This document shows positions 49,052 to 58,003 of a DNA stretch of 64,000 bases, piece after piece; within the stretch, counting starts at the first letter, position 1, and every line of letters starts with the position of its first letter. The DNA is from Martinezella tropici (GTDB taxonomy: Bacteria; Pseudomonadota; Alphaproteobacteria; Rhizobiales; Rhizobiaceae): NCBI GenBank assembly GCA_000799755.1, contig JUHI01000013.1:62001-126000 (forward strand), in the 5' to 3' direction. The translations under genes and the position numbers were made by a program. The notes under the pieces are model-generated. The model made no database searches, had not been told where the DNA came from, and saw only the letters and a list, made by a program, of their open reading frames with translations.

Positions 49052-50032
49052 ATGGCCGAGGCTGCCGTGGCGCGGGAAACGCTTTTTGCCCTGCGTGAAA
49101 CCATTGCCCGACTGGAAGGCAGGCCGATCCCGGCACTGGCAGCAGTGGCGCATGACATGCTGGCAGACAAGCCGGCGATGGGGACGGTGGGCATTGCGAA
49201 GCCGATGTCTACCCAGCCTATGCCTGAACAGCCACTCCTTCCGATCGGCGTCGATAATCTCGACGCGGCGCTGCAAGGCGGCCTGCCGCTCGATGCGCTG
49301 ACGGAAATCCGTTCGCTCGGCCTGCGCGATGCCGGGGCGGCAAGTGGTTTTGCCTTGGCGCTCGCAGCGCGGCTGCATGCACAGGCGTCGGATGCGGTCG
49401 TGTCCAAGTCCCCGATCCTGTGGATCGGTGACACGGTCGCGACGATGGAGGCGGGCCTGCCCTATGCCATTGGGGTCAGCGATTTCGGGCTGGAGCCTGC
49501 GGCTTTCCTGCAGGCCTCGCCGCGCAAGCTGGACGATGCGCTCTGGGTGGCGGAGGCCGCACTTGGCAGTGCCGCCTTTGCTCTCGTCATTCTGGAAGTG
49601 CGCGGGAATCCCGCCCGTTTCGGCCTGACCGAAAGCCGGCGGCTGGCGCTGAGGGCCAAGGCGGCGGGGCGGCCCTTGTTTCTGTTGCGACAGGGAGGCG
49701 AGGAGGAGGCAAGCAGCGCCCTCTTCCGCTTTTCCGTCGAACCTGCGCCGGCGCAGGCGCGGCCCCTGCCGGATGGATCGCTGCTTGGCGGCAGCATCGG
49801 TCATCCGGCCTTTCGTCTGACCTTGGAAAAGAGTCGCAACCCGGCGCCCCTTTCCATAACCCTGGAGTGGAATGCCCATGACCGCCGTTTTGCCCCCATC
49901 CTCGACACTCAACGCCCTGCCTTTCCCGGGGAATACGCAGCGCATTCTGGCGCTGACCTTCCCGCATCTGCCGACCGACCGGATCGCGCGCAAGCGCTGG
50001 GGTCTGTCCTGGCGTTCGACAGGCAGGCTTGA
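49052..50032 (+). CDS. imuA: SOS mutagenesis accessory protein ImuA
   Basis: The 326-residue RecA/SulA-like protein is the first gene of the ImuA-ImuB-DnaE2 mutasome, which bypasses DNA damage with mutations. The central core has a degraded RecA fold (GVDNLDAALQGGLPLDALTEI, WIGDTVATMEAGLPYAIG). ATG 49052 follows GGAG at 49040-49043; GTG 49043 is upstream in frame. The last 54 codons overlap imuB in another frame for 161 bases. Expression should be SOS-induced through the LexA box 24 bases upstream. Confidence 0.9.
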   Translation: MAEAAVARETLFALRETIARLEGRPIPALAAVAHDMLADKPAMGTVGIAKPMSTQPMPEQPLLPIGVDNLDAALQGGLPLDALTEIRSLGLRDAGAASGFALALAARLHAQASDAVVSKSPILWIGDTVATMEAGLPYAIGVSDFGLEPAAFLQASPRKLDDALWVAEAALGSAAFALVILEVRGNPARFGLTESRRLALRAKAAGRPLFLLRQGGEEEASSALFRFSVEPAPAQARPLPDGSLLGGSIGHPAFRLTLEKSRNPAPLSITLEWNAHDRRFAPILDTQRPAFPGEYAAHSGADLPASADRPDRAQALGSVLAFDRQA

Positions 50033-51500
50033 AGCCCCGCCGCTCGCCTGTGCCGGCAAGCTCAACAATGCCATGCGACTGACCGCGCTCAACGAGCGGG
50101 CTGAAATGATCGGCCTGAAGCCGGGTCAGGGCGTGGCGGAGGCCAAGGCAATCTGCCCCAATCTCGATGTGGTCGAGGAGGACCCGGCGGCGGACCGTAA
50201 GCTTCTGGAAGCGATCGCCGACTGGTGCGACCGCTATACGCCGCTGGTGGCGATCGATGGCAAGGATGGCCTGTTTCTCGATATTACAGGCTGTGCCCAT
50301 CTTTTCGGCGGCGAGGAGGCGCTGCTCGAGGACATCCTGATCCGGATTTCCCGGCTGGGGCTCGATGTGCGCGGCGCCATTTCCTCCGCGTCTGGCCTGT
50401 CCTGGGCCGTCGCTCGCTTTGACGACAGCCGCATCGTTCCTCCCGAAGCCATGGAGGAAGCCTTGGCGCCGCTGCCTGTCGTGTCCTTGCGGCTCGGGGA
50501 GGAAACGGTTGCGGCCCTGCAGAAGATGGGCCTGAAGCAGGTGGGCGATCTTCTGGCCGCGCCGCGCGCGCCGCTTGCCCGCCGTTTCGGTGCGCAGTTG
50601 CTGCTGCGGCTCGATCAGGCCGTCGGCCTTGTCGAGGAGCCGATCTCGCCGCGTCGCCCGGTCGCGCAATTGTCGGCCGAGCGCCGGGTGGCCGAACCGG
50701 TGCAGGCGGAAGCCGATCTTCTGGAACTCGCCCGGCAGCTCGCCGAAACGTTGAAGCCGGGGCTGGAAGCGCGGGGTGTCGGCGGCCGTTCCTTCGAGCT
50801 TCTGCTCTTCCGGGTGGATGGTGCGGTCTTCCGCATTGCCGCCGGCGCATCGCAGCCGTTGCGGGAGCCGAGCCGGATTTCAAGCCTGTTCACGGAGCGC
50901 TTTACCGCCATTCATGATGACCTCGATGTCGGCTACGGTTTCGAGATAGTCCGCCTCAATGTGCTGCAGCATGCGCCTTTCGATGCAGCGCAAGGCGATT
51001 TCATCGGAGAGAACCGCCAGGATGGCTCGCTCTCGGCCTTTGTCGACCGGGTGGCCGCACGGCTGGGGCCGGATTGCCTGCAAGGGTTCGAACTGCGGCA
51101 GAGCCATATCCCCGAGCGTGCCGTGCGGCCGCTGCCGGCCATGGCTATCCTCGCTTCGAAGCGGCGCACGGGCAACGAGGATGCGGGGTCCGGCTTCTTC
51201 CGCGGCGAGCGACCGCTACGGCTGTTTCGCATGCCGGAGCTGGTCGAAACCATTGCCGCCGAAGTGCCTGATGGCCCGCCCCGGCAGTTTCGCTGGCGGC
51301 GGGTCATGCATCGGGTCAGCCGGGCCGAAGGGCCGGAGCGGCTTTCGGCAGAATGGTGGCTCACGGAAAAGGAAGAGCCTGCCCGCGATTATTTCCAAAT
51401 CGAGGACGAGGAAGGCCATCGTTTCTGGCTGTTTCGCAAGGGGCTCTATGGTCGAGGCGGCACGGCGCCGGATTGGTATATGCATGGGGTCTTCGCATGA
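49872..51500 (+). CDS. imuB: Inactive Y-family polymerase-like ImuB, SOS mutasome scaffold
   Basis: The 542-residue protein is a Y-family polymerase relative whose catalytic acids are replaced (the N-terminus reads ILALTFPHLPTDRIARK), consistent with a scaffold joining ImuA, DnaE2 and the beta clamp. The palm/little-finger regions are recognisable (AVDGKDGLFLDITGCAHLFGG-like block around residues 128-147). ATG 49872 is preceded by GGAG at 49864-49867, which supports a start deep inside imuA; ATG 49878 is in frame. Its stop shares ATGA with dnaE2. Confidence 0.92.
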   Translation: MPMTAVLPPSSTLNALPFPGNTQRILALTFPHLPTDRIARKRWGLSWRSTGRLEAPPLACAGKLNNAMRLTALNERAEMIGLKPGQGVAEAKAICPNLDVVEEDPAADRKLLEAIADWCDRYTPLVAIDGKDGLFLDITGCAHLFGGEEALLEDILIRISRLGLDVRGAISSASGLSWAVARFDDSRIVPPEAMEEALAPLPVVSLRLGEETVAALQKMGLKQVGDLLAAPRAPLARRFGAQLLLRLDQAVGLVEEPISPRRPVAQLSAERRVAEPVQAEADLLELARQLAETLKPGLEARGVGGRSFELLLFRVDGAVFRIAAGASQPLREPSRISSLFTERFTAIHDDLDVGYGFEIVRLNVLQHAPFDAAQGDFIGENRQDGSLSAFVDRVAARLGPDCLQGFELRQSHIPERAVRPLPAMAILASKRRTGNEDAGSGFFRGERPLRLFRMPELVETIAAEVPDGPPRQFRWRRVMHRVSRAEGPERLSAEWWLTEKEEPARDYFQIEDEEGHRFWLFRKGLYGRGGTAPDWYMHGVFA

Positions 51501-54500
51501 ACGCGCGCCCGAGCTTTCACGACCCCCTGCCCTTCTGCGAGATCGGAGTGAGAACGAACTTCTCTTTTCTCGAAGGGGCCTCGCATCCGGAGGAGATGGT
51601 GGCACAGGCTGCCCTCCTGAAATTGTCCGGATTTGGCATTGCCGACCGTAATTCGGTGGCCGGCGTCGTCAAGGCGCATGCGCATACCAAGCTTCTCCAG
51701 GCGAAATATGATGATGTCATCAAGGAAAACCTTGTGCTTCGAGCCCAGGGTAAGCCGGCGGAGCCGTTCTTGAAGCCGGTTCGTTTCCAGCCTGGCGCCC
51801 GTCTAGTGTTTTCGGACGGCACGCCCGATATTCTTGCCTATCCGCAGAACCGCAAGGGCTGGGCGCATCTCTGCCGGTTGCTGAGCGCCGGTAATCTGCG
51901 CGGCGAGAAAGGCGTATGCATCCTTCATGAAAGCGACCTCGTGGAATGGGGTGACGAGATGATGCTGGCGCTCATTCCCGATGCTGAGAGTGTCGAGATG
52001 CCGGAGGGGCAGGTAAGGCTGGAGGAGTGCCTGAAGCGGCTATGGATGCGTTTCGGCAGAAAACTCCATATGGTCCTGTCGCCGGCCTACGACGGGCGGG
52101 ACCGGATGGTCTTTGCCACGCTTTCCATTATCGCACAGCGCAACGGCGTGCGGCCGATCGCCAGCAACCAGCCGCTCTATCACGCGACCGAACGCAAGCC
52201 ACTTGCCGATATCGTCATTTCGATCCGCGAGCACGTGCCGATCACTGAAGCCGGCTTCAGACTGGCGGCCAATGCCGAACGCTATATGAAGGACGCTGCG
52301 GAAATGGCGCGTCTCTTCCGGGATTATCCGAAGGCCATCGCCAATACGCAGAAGTTTTTTAGCCGGCTGTCTTTTTCGCTGGATGAGCTGAAGCATAACT
52401 ATCCTGATGAAAGCACCAAGGGTGAGACCGTTTCGGAAACGCTGGAGCGACTGACGTGGGAGGGGGCGAGATGGCGCTTCCCTGAAAAGATCCCCGAAAA
52501 GGTCTCGATGCAGATCGAGCATGAACTCAAGCTCATTCATGAGCGGCAATATGAGCCTTATTTCCTGACGGTGCACCGGATCATGGAGTTTGCCCGTAGC
52601 GAGAATATCCTTTGTCAGGGAAGGGGATCGGCCGCCAATTCGACGGTCTGCTATTGTCTCCGGATTACCGAGGTCAACCCTGAAATAACGAGCTTGCTCT
52701 TCGAGCGCTTCATCTCCACAGACCGGGAAGAGCCGCCTGATATCGATGTCGATTTCGAGCATGAAAAACGCGATCAGGTCATCAAGTTCATTTATGATCA
52801 TTACAAGATGGAGCATGCGGGATTGACGGCGGCAGTCACCAGTTATCGTGCGCGCTCAGCCGGGCGTGAAGTGGCGAAGGCCTTCGGCATGTCAGAGGAT
52901 GTACAATCCGCTCTTGCGAGCGGCGTTTGGGGTTGGTCGACGGAAAAATTGTCTGATCGCGAGGCCAGGCTCGCCGGCCTTGATCTTAAGAACAAGACGA
53001 CGGAACGTATTCTTTTGTATGCCACCACACTGATGGGTTTTCCACGGCATCTGACCCAGCATGTTGGTGGTTTCGTTATTACCAGAGATAGATTGGATGA
53101 GGTGGTGCCGATCATGTACACGGCGATGAAGGATCGCTACATGATCGAATGGAACAAGGACGATCTCGACAATCTCAATATATTAAAGATCGATGTCCTG
53201 GCTCTCGGCATGCTGACCTGTCTCGCCAAGGCTTTCGATCTGCTGCTCCTACATTACGACGTGAAGAAAGAGCTCGCCGATCTTGGTAGCGGCGAATATC
53301 CCGATCGTATACCGGTCTATGACATGATCTGTCGCGCCGACACGGTCGGCGTCTTCCAGATTGAGAGTCGGGCGCAGATGAGCATGCTGCCGCGTCTCCG
53401 TCCTCGCAAATTCTACGATCTGGTCATTGAGGTAGCGATTGTCCGACCTGGTCCCATCCAAGGCGACATGGTTCATCCTTACCTCAAGCGGCGGGATGAC
53501 GATCTTCATAACCGGCCGATCGAATATCACCGTCCGGAATTAAAGGCTGTCTTGGAGCGAACATTAGGGGTTCCGCTGTTTCAGGAACAGGCGATGCAGA
53601 TTGCGATTACGGCAGCCGGATTCTCGGCGGCGAAGGCCGATAGATTACGCCGATCCATGGCGACGTTCAAACGGACAGGGAAGGTTGACGAATTCAAGCA
53701 GGACATGGTTTCGGGTATGGTCGCGAACGGTTATCCTCGAGACTTTGCCGAGCGCTGTTTCAGCCAGATCGAAGGTTTTGGCGAATACGGCTTTCCCGAA
53801 AGCCATGCGGCGTCCTTTGCCTTGCTCGTCTATGCCTCCTCCTGGCTCAAGGCCTATTATCCCGATGTCTTCTGCGCGGCGATCCTCAATGCCCAGCCTA
53901 TGGGCTTCTATGCGCCGGCGCAGCTGGTGCGCGATGCGCGCGAGCATGGCGTCGAGGTTCGGCCGGTGGATGTCAATCATTCCAGCTGGGATTGTCTGCT
54001 GGAAAAGGCGCGCTTCGATCCAGGCGCAATCGACCGGCGGCATGCCTCGATGCACGACGATATCAAAACGCAATGCGCGGTCCGTCTCGGCTTCCGGCAG
54101 GTCAAGGGCCTATCCGAGGATGAGATAGAGCAGCTCGTCAAGCACCGTGGTGATGGCTATCGGTCCGTGCGCGATCTCTGGCTGCGATCCGGGCTTGCCA
54201 AGGCGCAGATCGAGCGTCTGGCGGATGCGGATGCGTTCGGCTCCATCGGCCTTAGCCGGCGCGACGCGCTTTGGGCCGTGCGGGCGCTCGATGCTGGCAG
54301 TGCCGCCGAAAAGCTTCCCCTCTTCGATCTCGGCGACCATGCGGAGCTGCAGGTCGAGCCCACCGTTTCGCTGCCGGAAATGCTGCCCGGCGAACAGGTC
54401 ATCGAGGATTATCGCTATCTGTCGCTATCCCTGAAGGCGCATCCGGTATCTTTCCTGCGTGACGATTTCGCGCGGCAGGGCATTGTGCGGAGCCGGGATC

Positions 54501-54955
54501 TGCCCGGCATCGCCAGTGGCCGGATGGTGACGATCGCCGGGCTGGTGCTGGTGCGCCAGCGGCCGGGTTCGGCCAAGGGCGTGATTTTCATGACTTTGGA
54601 GGACGAAACCGGTGTGGCCAACGCGATCGTCTGGCGGAAAAAATTCGAAAAATACCGGGCCATCGTCATGGGCGCGCGGCTGGTGAAGATCCGCGGACGT
54701 CTGCAGAGCGAAAGCGGCGTCATTCATGTGGTGGTCGATCATATCGAGGACATGACACCCGCACTCGGCATTCTCCAACGCGAGGCACGGCGCTTCGGCG
54801 TGAGCGACCGGGCGGATGAGACGCTGCGGCCGACGATGGATCACAGGCAGAAGAAGTCTGCTCAGCCGCCGCGTGGACCCGTGGCAGCGGCGGAAGGCCG
54901 CAGCAATAGCGCGGAAACGGCAAGAGTCATGCCGAGAGGGCGCAATTTTCATTGA
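51497..54955 (+). CDS. dnaE2: Error-prone DNA polymerase DnaE2
   Basis: The 1152-residue C-family polymerase carries out damage-induced mutagenic synthesis. The PHP domain starts at about residue 14 (CEIGVRTNFSFLEGASHPEE), and the catalytic acids are in DIDVDF (Asp415, 417, 419). GRGSAANS precedes them and the OB fold (GRMVTIAGLVLVRQRPGS) is near residue 1015. ATG 51497 overlaps the imuB stop (ATGA); an upstream open frame of 48 codons is not used. The stretch about 52820-53660 uses rarer codons (AGA, ATA, TTA) and more A/T than the rest, suggesting a recombined patch. Confidence 0.96.
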   Translation: MNARPSFHDPLPFCEIGVRTNFSFLEGASHPEEMVAQAALLKLSGFGIADRNSVAGVVKAHAHTKLLQAKYDDVIKENLVLRAQGKPAEPFLKPVRFQPGARLVFSDGTPDILAYPQNRKGWAHLCRLLSAGNLRGEKGVCILHESDLVEWGDEMMLALIPDAESVEMPEGQVRLEECLKRLWMRFGRKLHMVLSPAYDGRDRMVFATLSIIAQRNGVRPIASNQPLYHATERKPLADIVISIREHVPITEAGFRLAANAERYMKDAAEMARLFRDYPKAIANTQKFFSRLSFSLDELKHNYPDESTKGETVSETLERLTWEGARWRFPEKIPEKVSMQIEHELKLIHERQYEPYFLTVHRIMEFARSENILCQGRGSAANSTVCYCLRITEVNPEITSLLFERFISTDREEPPDIDVDFEHEKRDQVIKFIYDHYKMEHAGLTAAVTSYRARSAGREVAKAFGMSEDVQSALASGVWGWSTEKLSDREARLAGLDLKNKTTERILLYATTLMGFPRHLTQHVGGFVITRDRLDEVVPIMYTAMKDRYMIEWNKDDLDNLNILKIDVLALGMLTCLAKAFDLLLLHYDVKKELADLGSGEYPDRIPVYDMICRADTVGVFQIESRAQMSMLPRLRPRKFYDLVIEVAIVRPGPIQGDMVHPYLKRRDDDLHNRPIEYHRPELKAVLERTLGVPLFQEQAMQIAITAAGFSAAKADRLRRSMATFKRTGKVDEFKQDMVSGMVANGYPRDFAERCFSQIEGFGEYGFPESHAASFALLVYASSWLKAYYPDVFCAAILNAQPMGFYAPAQLVRDAREHGVEVRPVDVNHSSWDCLLEKARFDPGAIDRRHASMHDDIKTQCAVRLGFRQVKGLSEDEIEQLVKHRGDGYRSVRDLWLRSGLAKAQIERLADADAFGSIGLSRRDALWAVRALDAGSAAEKLPLFDLGDHAELQVEPTVSLPEMLPGEQVIEDYRYLSLSLKAHPVSFLRDDFARQGIVRSRDLPGIASGRMVTIAGLVLVRQRPGSAKGVIFMTLEDETGVANAIVWRKKFEKYRAIVMGARLVKIRGRLQSESGVIHVVVDHIEDMTPALGILQREARRFGVSDRADETLRPTMDHRQKKSAQPPRGPVAAAEGRSNSAETARVMPRGRNFH

Positions 54956-55027
54956 GATTCAGGGTGCCGTAACTTGGAGCAAGTGGCCGCCGGCCTTGCC
55001 GGCGGATTCATTCGAATCGTTTCTTTC

Positions 55028-55056
55028 TTGACAAAGGGCGTCTTCTTTAGCAGATA
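55028..55056 (+). promoter_or_regulatory. Putative promoter of the bfd-bfr operon
   Basis: TTGACA at 55028-55033 is followed after 17 bases by CAGATA (55051-55056) as a weak -10 element. It lies 40 bases before bfd. An iron-responsive operator was not recognised by eye. Confidence 0.5.
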
Positions 55057-55096
55057 ACAAGACAGCGGATGTCATGTTTGACGGGCTGAGCGAAGA

Positions 55097-55408
55097 ATGC
55101 TGGTTTGCAGTTGTAATTACATCACCGACAAAGAAATCCGGGAGGTCATCACCGAACTCCTCGATCGGGACTGTTGGCAGCTCATAGTTCCCGCCAAGGT
55201 TTATCACGCCATGGAGAAACGCGGCCGTTGCTGCGGCTGTTTCCCGAATGTTGTTGATATCATTATACAGACAACCGAAGAGTATCATGCCCGTCGCCAC
55301 TCGACGGAAGCCGAAATTTTTGATTTCATGTCCCGCCTGAAGAAATTCCATGAAGACAACAGGAGAGCGGACATTGAAAGGCGACAAAAAAGTCATCGAG
55401 CGGCTTAA
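55097..55408 (+). CDS. bfd: Bacterioferritin-associated ferredoxin
   Basis: The 103-residue 2Fe-2S protein is the electron donor that releases iron from bacterioferritin. The four ligands are Cys4 and Cys6 (CSC) and Cys45 and Cys48 (CCGC), the BFD CxC...CxxC pattern; an extra Cys46 lies between. The protein has a longer C-terminal tail (after about residue 60) than the roughly 64-residue enterobacterial Bfd. ATG 55097 was chosen. Its 3' end contains the Shine-Dalgarno site and the start of bfr, so the pair is coupled. Confidence 0.9.
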   Translation: MLVCSCNYITDKEIREVITELLDRDCWQLIVPAKVYHAMEKRGRCCGCFPNVVDIIIQTTEEYHARRHSTEAEIFDFMSRLKKFHEDNRRADIERRQKSHRAA

Positions 55409-55859
55409 CGAGGCACTGTTCCTCGAGCTTGGCGCAGTCAATCAGTATTGGGTTCATTATCGACTCCTCGAAGATTGGGGCTACACCAAGCTCGCCAAGA
55501 AGGAGCGTGCTGAGTCCATCGAGGAGATGCAGCACGCCGATCGTCTCGTCGCCCGCATCATTTTCCTTGAAGGTCATCCCAACCTGCAGACGCTGGCGCC
55601 GCTGCGCATCGGCCAGAACGTCAAGGAAGTGCTGGAAGCCGATCTTGCCGGCGAATACGACGCCCGCACGGCCTACAAGAAGTCGCGCGATATCTGTCAT
55701 GATGCCGGCGATTATGTTTCCATGAAGCTGTTCGAAGAGCTGCTGATGGATGAGGAAGGCCATATCGACTTCCTCGAAACCCAGCTCGAACTGCTCGGAA
55801 AGATCGGCGAAGCCAAATACGGCCAGCTCAACGCCGACTCCGCCGATTCTGCGGAATAA
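55374..55859 (+). CDS. bfr: Bacterioferritin
   Basis: The 161-residue heme-containing ferritin forms a 24-mer iron store. The ferroxidase ligands are Glu18, Glu51, His54, Glu94, Glu127 and His130, and Met52 is the heme axial ligand. Family members begin MKGDKKVIERLNEAL; here the same residues begin with TTG at 55374, and AGGAG at 55361-55365 is ideally placed for it. The ATG at 55350 would add eight residues absent from the family and has no site. It overlaps bfd by 35 bases and is followed by a strong terminator. Confidence 0.93.
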   Translation: MKGDKKVIERLNEALFLELGAVNQYWVHYRLLEDWGYTKLAKKERAESIEEMQHADRLVARIIFLEGHPNLQTLAPLRIGQNVKEVLEADLAGEYDARTAYKKSRDICHDAGDYVSMKLFEELLMDEEGHIDFLETQLELLGKIGEAKYGQLNADSADSAE

Positions 55860-55869
55860 TCGACATCTT

Positions 55870-55901
55870 GCGAAACCGGCCGCAAAGCGGCCGGTTTTCT
55901 T
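55870..55901 (+). terminator. Intrinsic terminator after bfr
   Basis: AAACCGGCCGC (55873-55883) pairs perfectly with GCGGCCGGTTT (55887-55897), then TTCT. It also lies at the 3' end of the convergent rppH gene and may serve both. Confidence 0.88.
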
Positions 55902-55904
55902 CAT

Positions 55905-56444
55905 TCAGTCTTCGGCCTTCAGGCCGGCCAGGTGGCTGAATTCCGCAACGACCTGCTCGTAGACCGATCGCTTGAAGGCGACTATCAATCCGGGAAGTTC
56001 GGCCATCGGCTTCCATCCCCAGGCATCGAATTCCGCTTCATGGCCGCCGGGCGGTGGATTGATGGCGATCTCGCTTTCATTGCCGTCGAAGCGGAAGGCG
56101 AACCAGCGTTGCGTCTGGCCGCGATATTTTCCCTTGAGGCCGATGCCGATCAGCTGCGGCGGCAGATCGTAGTTGATCCAGTCCTTTGCTTCCGCCATCA
56201 GGGTCACGGTTTTCATGCCCGTTTCCTCGTAAAGCTCGCGATAGGCGGCTTTCAATGGGTCCTCGCCCTCGTCTATGCCGCCCTGCGGCATCTGCCAGAG
56301 CTGCGGCGAACCGTCATATTCGGAATTGCCGTCAGGGATGCGGCGGCCGGCCCAGACCAGGCCGTCGCGGTTCAGGATCATGATGCCGACACAGGGGCGG
56401 TAGGGCAGGTCTTCGGCTCTCACGGGCGCGTGGGGCGTGCTCAT
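55905..56444 (-). CDS. rppH: RNA pyrophosphohydrolase RppH
   Basis: The 179-residue Nudix hydrolase removes pyrophosphate from the 5' end of mRNA and thereby triggers decay. The Nudix box runs from Gly55 (GGIDEGEDPLKAAYRELYEE plus TG, 55-76), with the catalytic Glu residues at 70, 73 and 74. ATG 56444 follows GGAGAGAG; the longer upstream frame is antisense-like and overlaps the deacetylase gene. It is the last gene of the leftward rsfS-rlmH-EnvC-CtpA-deacetylase-rppH run, 40 bases after the deacetylase stop. Confidence 0.95.
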   Translation of the reverse strand: MSTPHAPVRAEDLPYRPCVGIMILNRDGLVWAGRRIPDGNSEYDGSPQLWQMPQGGIDEGEDPLKAAYRELYEETGMKTVTLMAEAKDWINYDLPPQLIGIGLKGKYRGQTQRWFAFRFDGNESEIAINPPPGGHEAEFDAWGWKPMAELPGLIVAFKRSVYEQVVAEFSHLAGLKAED

Positions 56445-56484
56445 TTCTCTCTCCAGCAGTCGGGCCCAGGGATCGGGCCGGGGA

Positions 56485-57672
56485 TCACGGATGTTTCGGG
56501 TCGTCGGCAAGCGCCGAGACGGCAACGATTTCAATGCCGCGCATGGCGGCCTCCTCGCTCCATTTGCTGATGGCGTCGACGCTTTCGTCGAAGGCGGAAG
56601 CGACGCCGATCGCGGAGCCGTTGCGGCGGGCGATGCGCTCAAGCTCGTCGAGCTTCCGGAGGATCGCGTCCTGCTGCAGTTCCCCGTCGAGCTGGATGTC
56701 GGCAAAGGCGTGCGGCACCTCCAGCGTCTTGGCGAGCATTCCGGATTTCGATTGCGCTGAAGAACCATCATCCAGGAACAGCAGACCGCGCTTGCCGATA
56801 TCGCGCAGCACGGGTTCCATGGCGCCGGGATTGGCAAGGAAGCGGCCGCCGAGATAATTCATCACGCCGGTATAATTGGTGATCTTACCCATGGCCTTGT
56901 GCAGGTTGTCGATGTTCTTCGCCGCCGAAAGCGACGTCAGCAGCGTATCCGGGCCGGGATTGTTGCTGGGATAGTCGAAAGGCTCGAACGGCACCTGGAT
57001 GAGGATCTCGTGGCCGCCGCGGCGCGCCTCCTGCATCCAGCGCTGCAGGCTGTTGCCGCTGACGGCGAAAGCGAGCGTGATTTCCTCCGGCAACTTCTCG
57101 ATGGCGCGCTGCGTGCCGGTCTGGCTAAGGCCAAGGCCGCTGACGACGATGGCAATGCGGGTGCCGCGGGCGCCAGACCAGGGCCGGGCATATTGATCCA
57201 TCGGACGCAGGCCGCTCGGTCCGATAATCGGCAGTTTGCCGAACGGCGAATCTTCGAGCAGGCTGTCATTCGGCGTTGCCGCCATGCGCGGGTCCTGACC
57301 CACCTGATTGGCGTTGATCAGGACCGGGCCGCTGCCGTCGCGGTTGCTGGGGCTGAACATGGTCACGACGGAACCGTCGCCGGTGACGATGCGCGTGGTA
57401 TTGGCGCCGGATTGGGGGCCGACATGCGTCAAGCCCGCCTGGGCGTTTGCAGCCGGCTTCGCGTCAGCCGGCGGCGGCGGAGCCTCTTCCTTTTTTGCCG
57501 TCTCGACCGGCTGGGTCTTTTGCAGATGATCGCGCAGAAGCGCCGAATAAAGAGAAAAGCCAGCGACTGCGATCAGACAGAAGCCGCCAAGGATGCGTCC
57601 AACGGGGATTGAGCGCCGGCGGCGGCCGGGGCCGCGATTCTGTCCCAACGGTGCATGCAAATCCGTTCCCAA
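56485..57672 (-). CDS. Divergent polysaccharide deacetylase family protein
   Basis: The 395-residue protein has a cytosolic Arg-rich start, one transmembrane segment (about residues 26-45) and a Pro/Ala-rich linker. The C-terminal DUF610-type NodB-like barrel has IAIVVSGLGLSQTGT, VPFEPFDYPSNNPG and GGRFLANPGAME motifs. Members are thought to act on peptidoglycan or glycans in the periplasm, but many lack full metal ligands; activity is uncertain. TTG 57672 fits a ribosome site better than TTG 57690, and the family begins GTDLHAPLG. It sits between ctpA and rppH, as in other Rhizobiales. Confidence 0.82.
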   Translation of the reverse strand: MGTDLHAPLGQNRGPGRRRRSIPVGRILGGFCLIAVAGFSLYSALLRDHLQKTQPVETAKKEEAPPPPADAKPAANAQAGLTHVGPQSGANTTRIVTGDGSVVTMFSPSNRDGSGPVLINANQVGQDPRMAATPNDSLLEDSPFGKLPIIGPSGLRPMDQYARPWSGARGTRIAIVVSGLGLSQTGTQRAIEKLPEEITLAFAVSGNSLQRWMQEARRGGHEILIQVPFEPFDYPSNNPGPDTLLTSLSAAKNIDNLHKAMGKITNYTGVMNYLGGRFLANPGAMEPVLRDIGKRGLLFLDDGSSAQSKSGMLAKTLEVPHAFADIQLDGELQQDAILRKLDELERIARRNGSAIGVASAFDESVDAISKWSEEAAMRGIEIVAVSALADDPKHP

Positions 57673-58003
57673 AGTTCCAATCCACCCCAAGCGGAAAATC
57701 GTATCGACAGCGAGTATAGCGTTCGTAAAGGAACGGAAAAATGCCCACGGCAGTCAAAATGCCCGAGCATTTCCGCCTTTTTCTCGAATTGCGAAAACGC
57801 CCTCTTTTCTTCAAGCATTTCGGACGGAAAAGCGTTGTCCGCCTTTCCCGGAAATGCTCCAAAACATCAACGAAACCGTTTTGAACATGGCCGAATTCAT
57901 TCGGCTGCGGAGAGCGGAACGACGCGTGCCATCCCGCTCCCTTCTTATGCCCGTTTCCTCCTTATGAAAGCGCCGGGTCTGTTTCCAGCCCGGCGCGATC
58001 TCC
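57673..58003. other. 331-bp gap between the deacetylase gene and ctpA
   Basis: No gene was seen. It contains the family B palindrome at 57814-57858 and a nearby partial relative (CCGAGCATTTCCGCC, 57763-57777). If ctpA and the deacetylase gene are in one operon, this long spacer may carry an internal promoter or a processing/termination site. Confidence 0.6.
57814..57858. repeat. Intergenic palindrome family B, copy 2
   Basis: AGCATTTCGGACGGAAAAGC and a mirrored TTTCCCGGAAATGCT pair around a short loop. It shares the CGGACGGAAAA core with the copies at 27331 and 63072. Confidence 0.65.
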
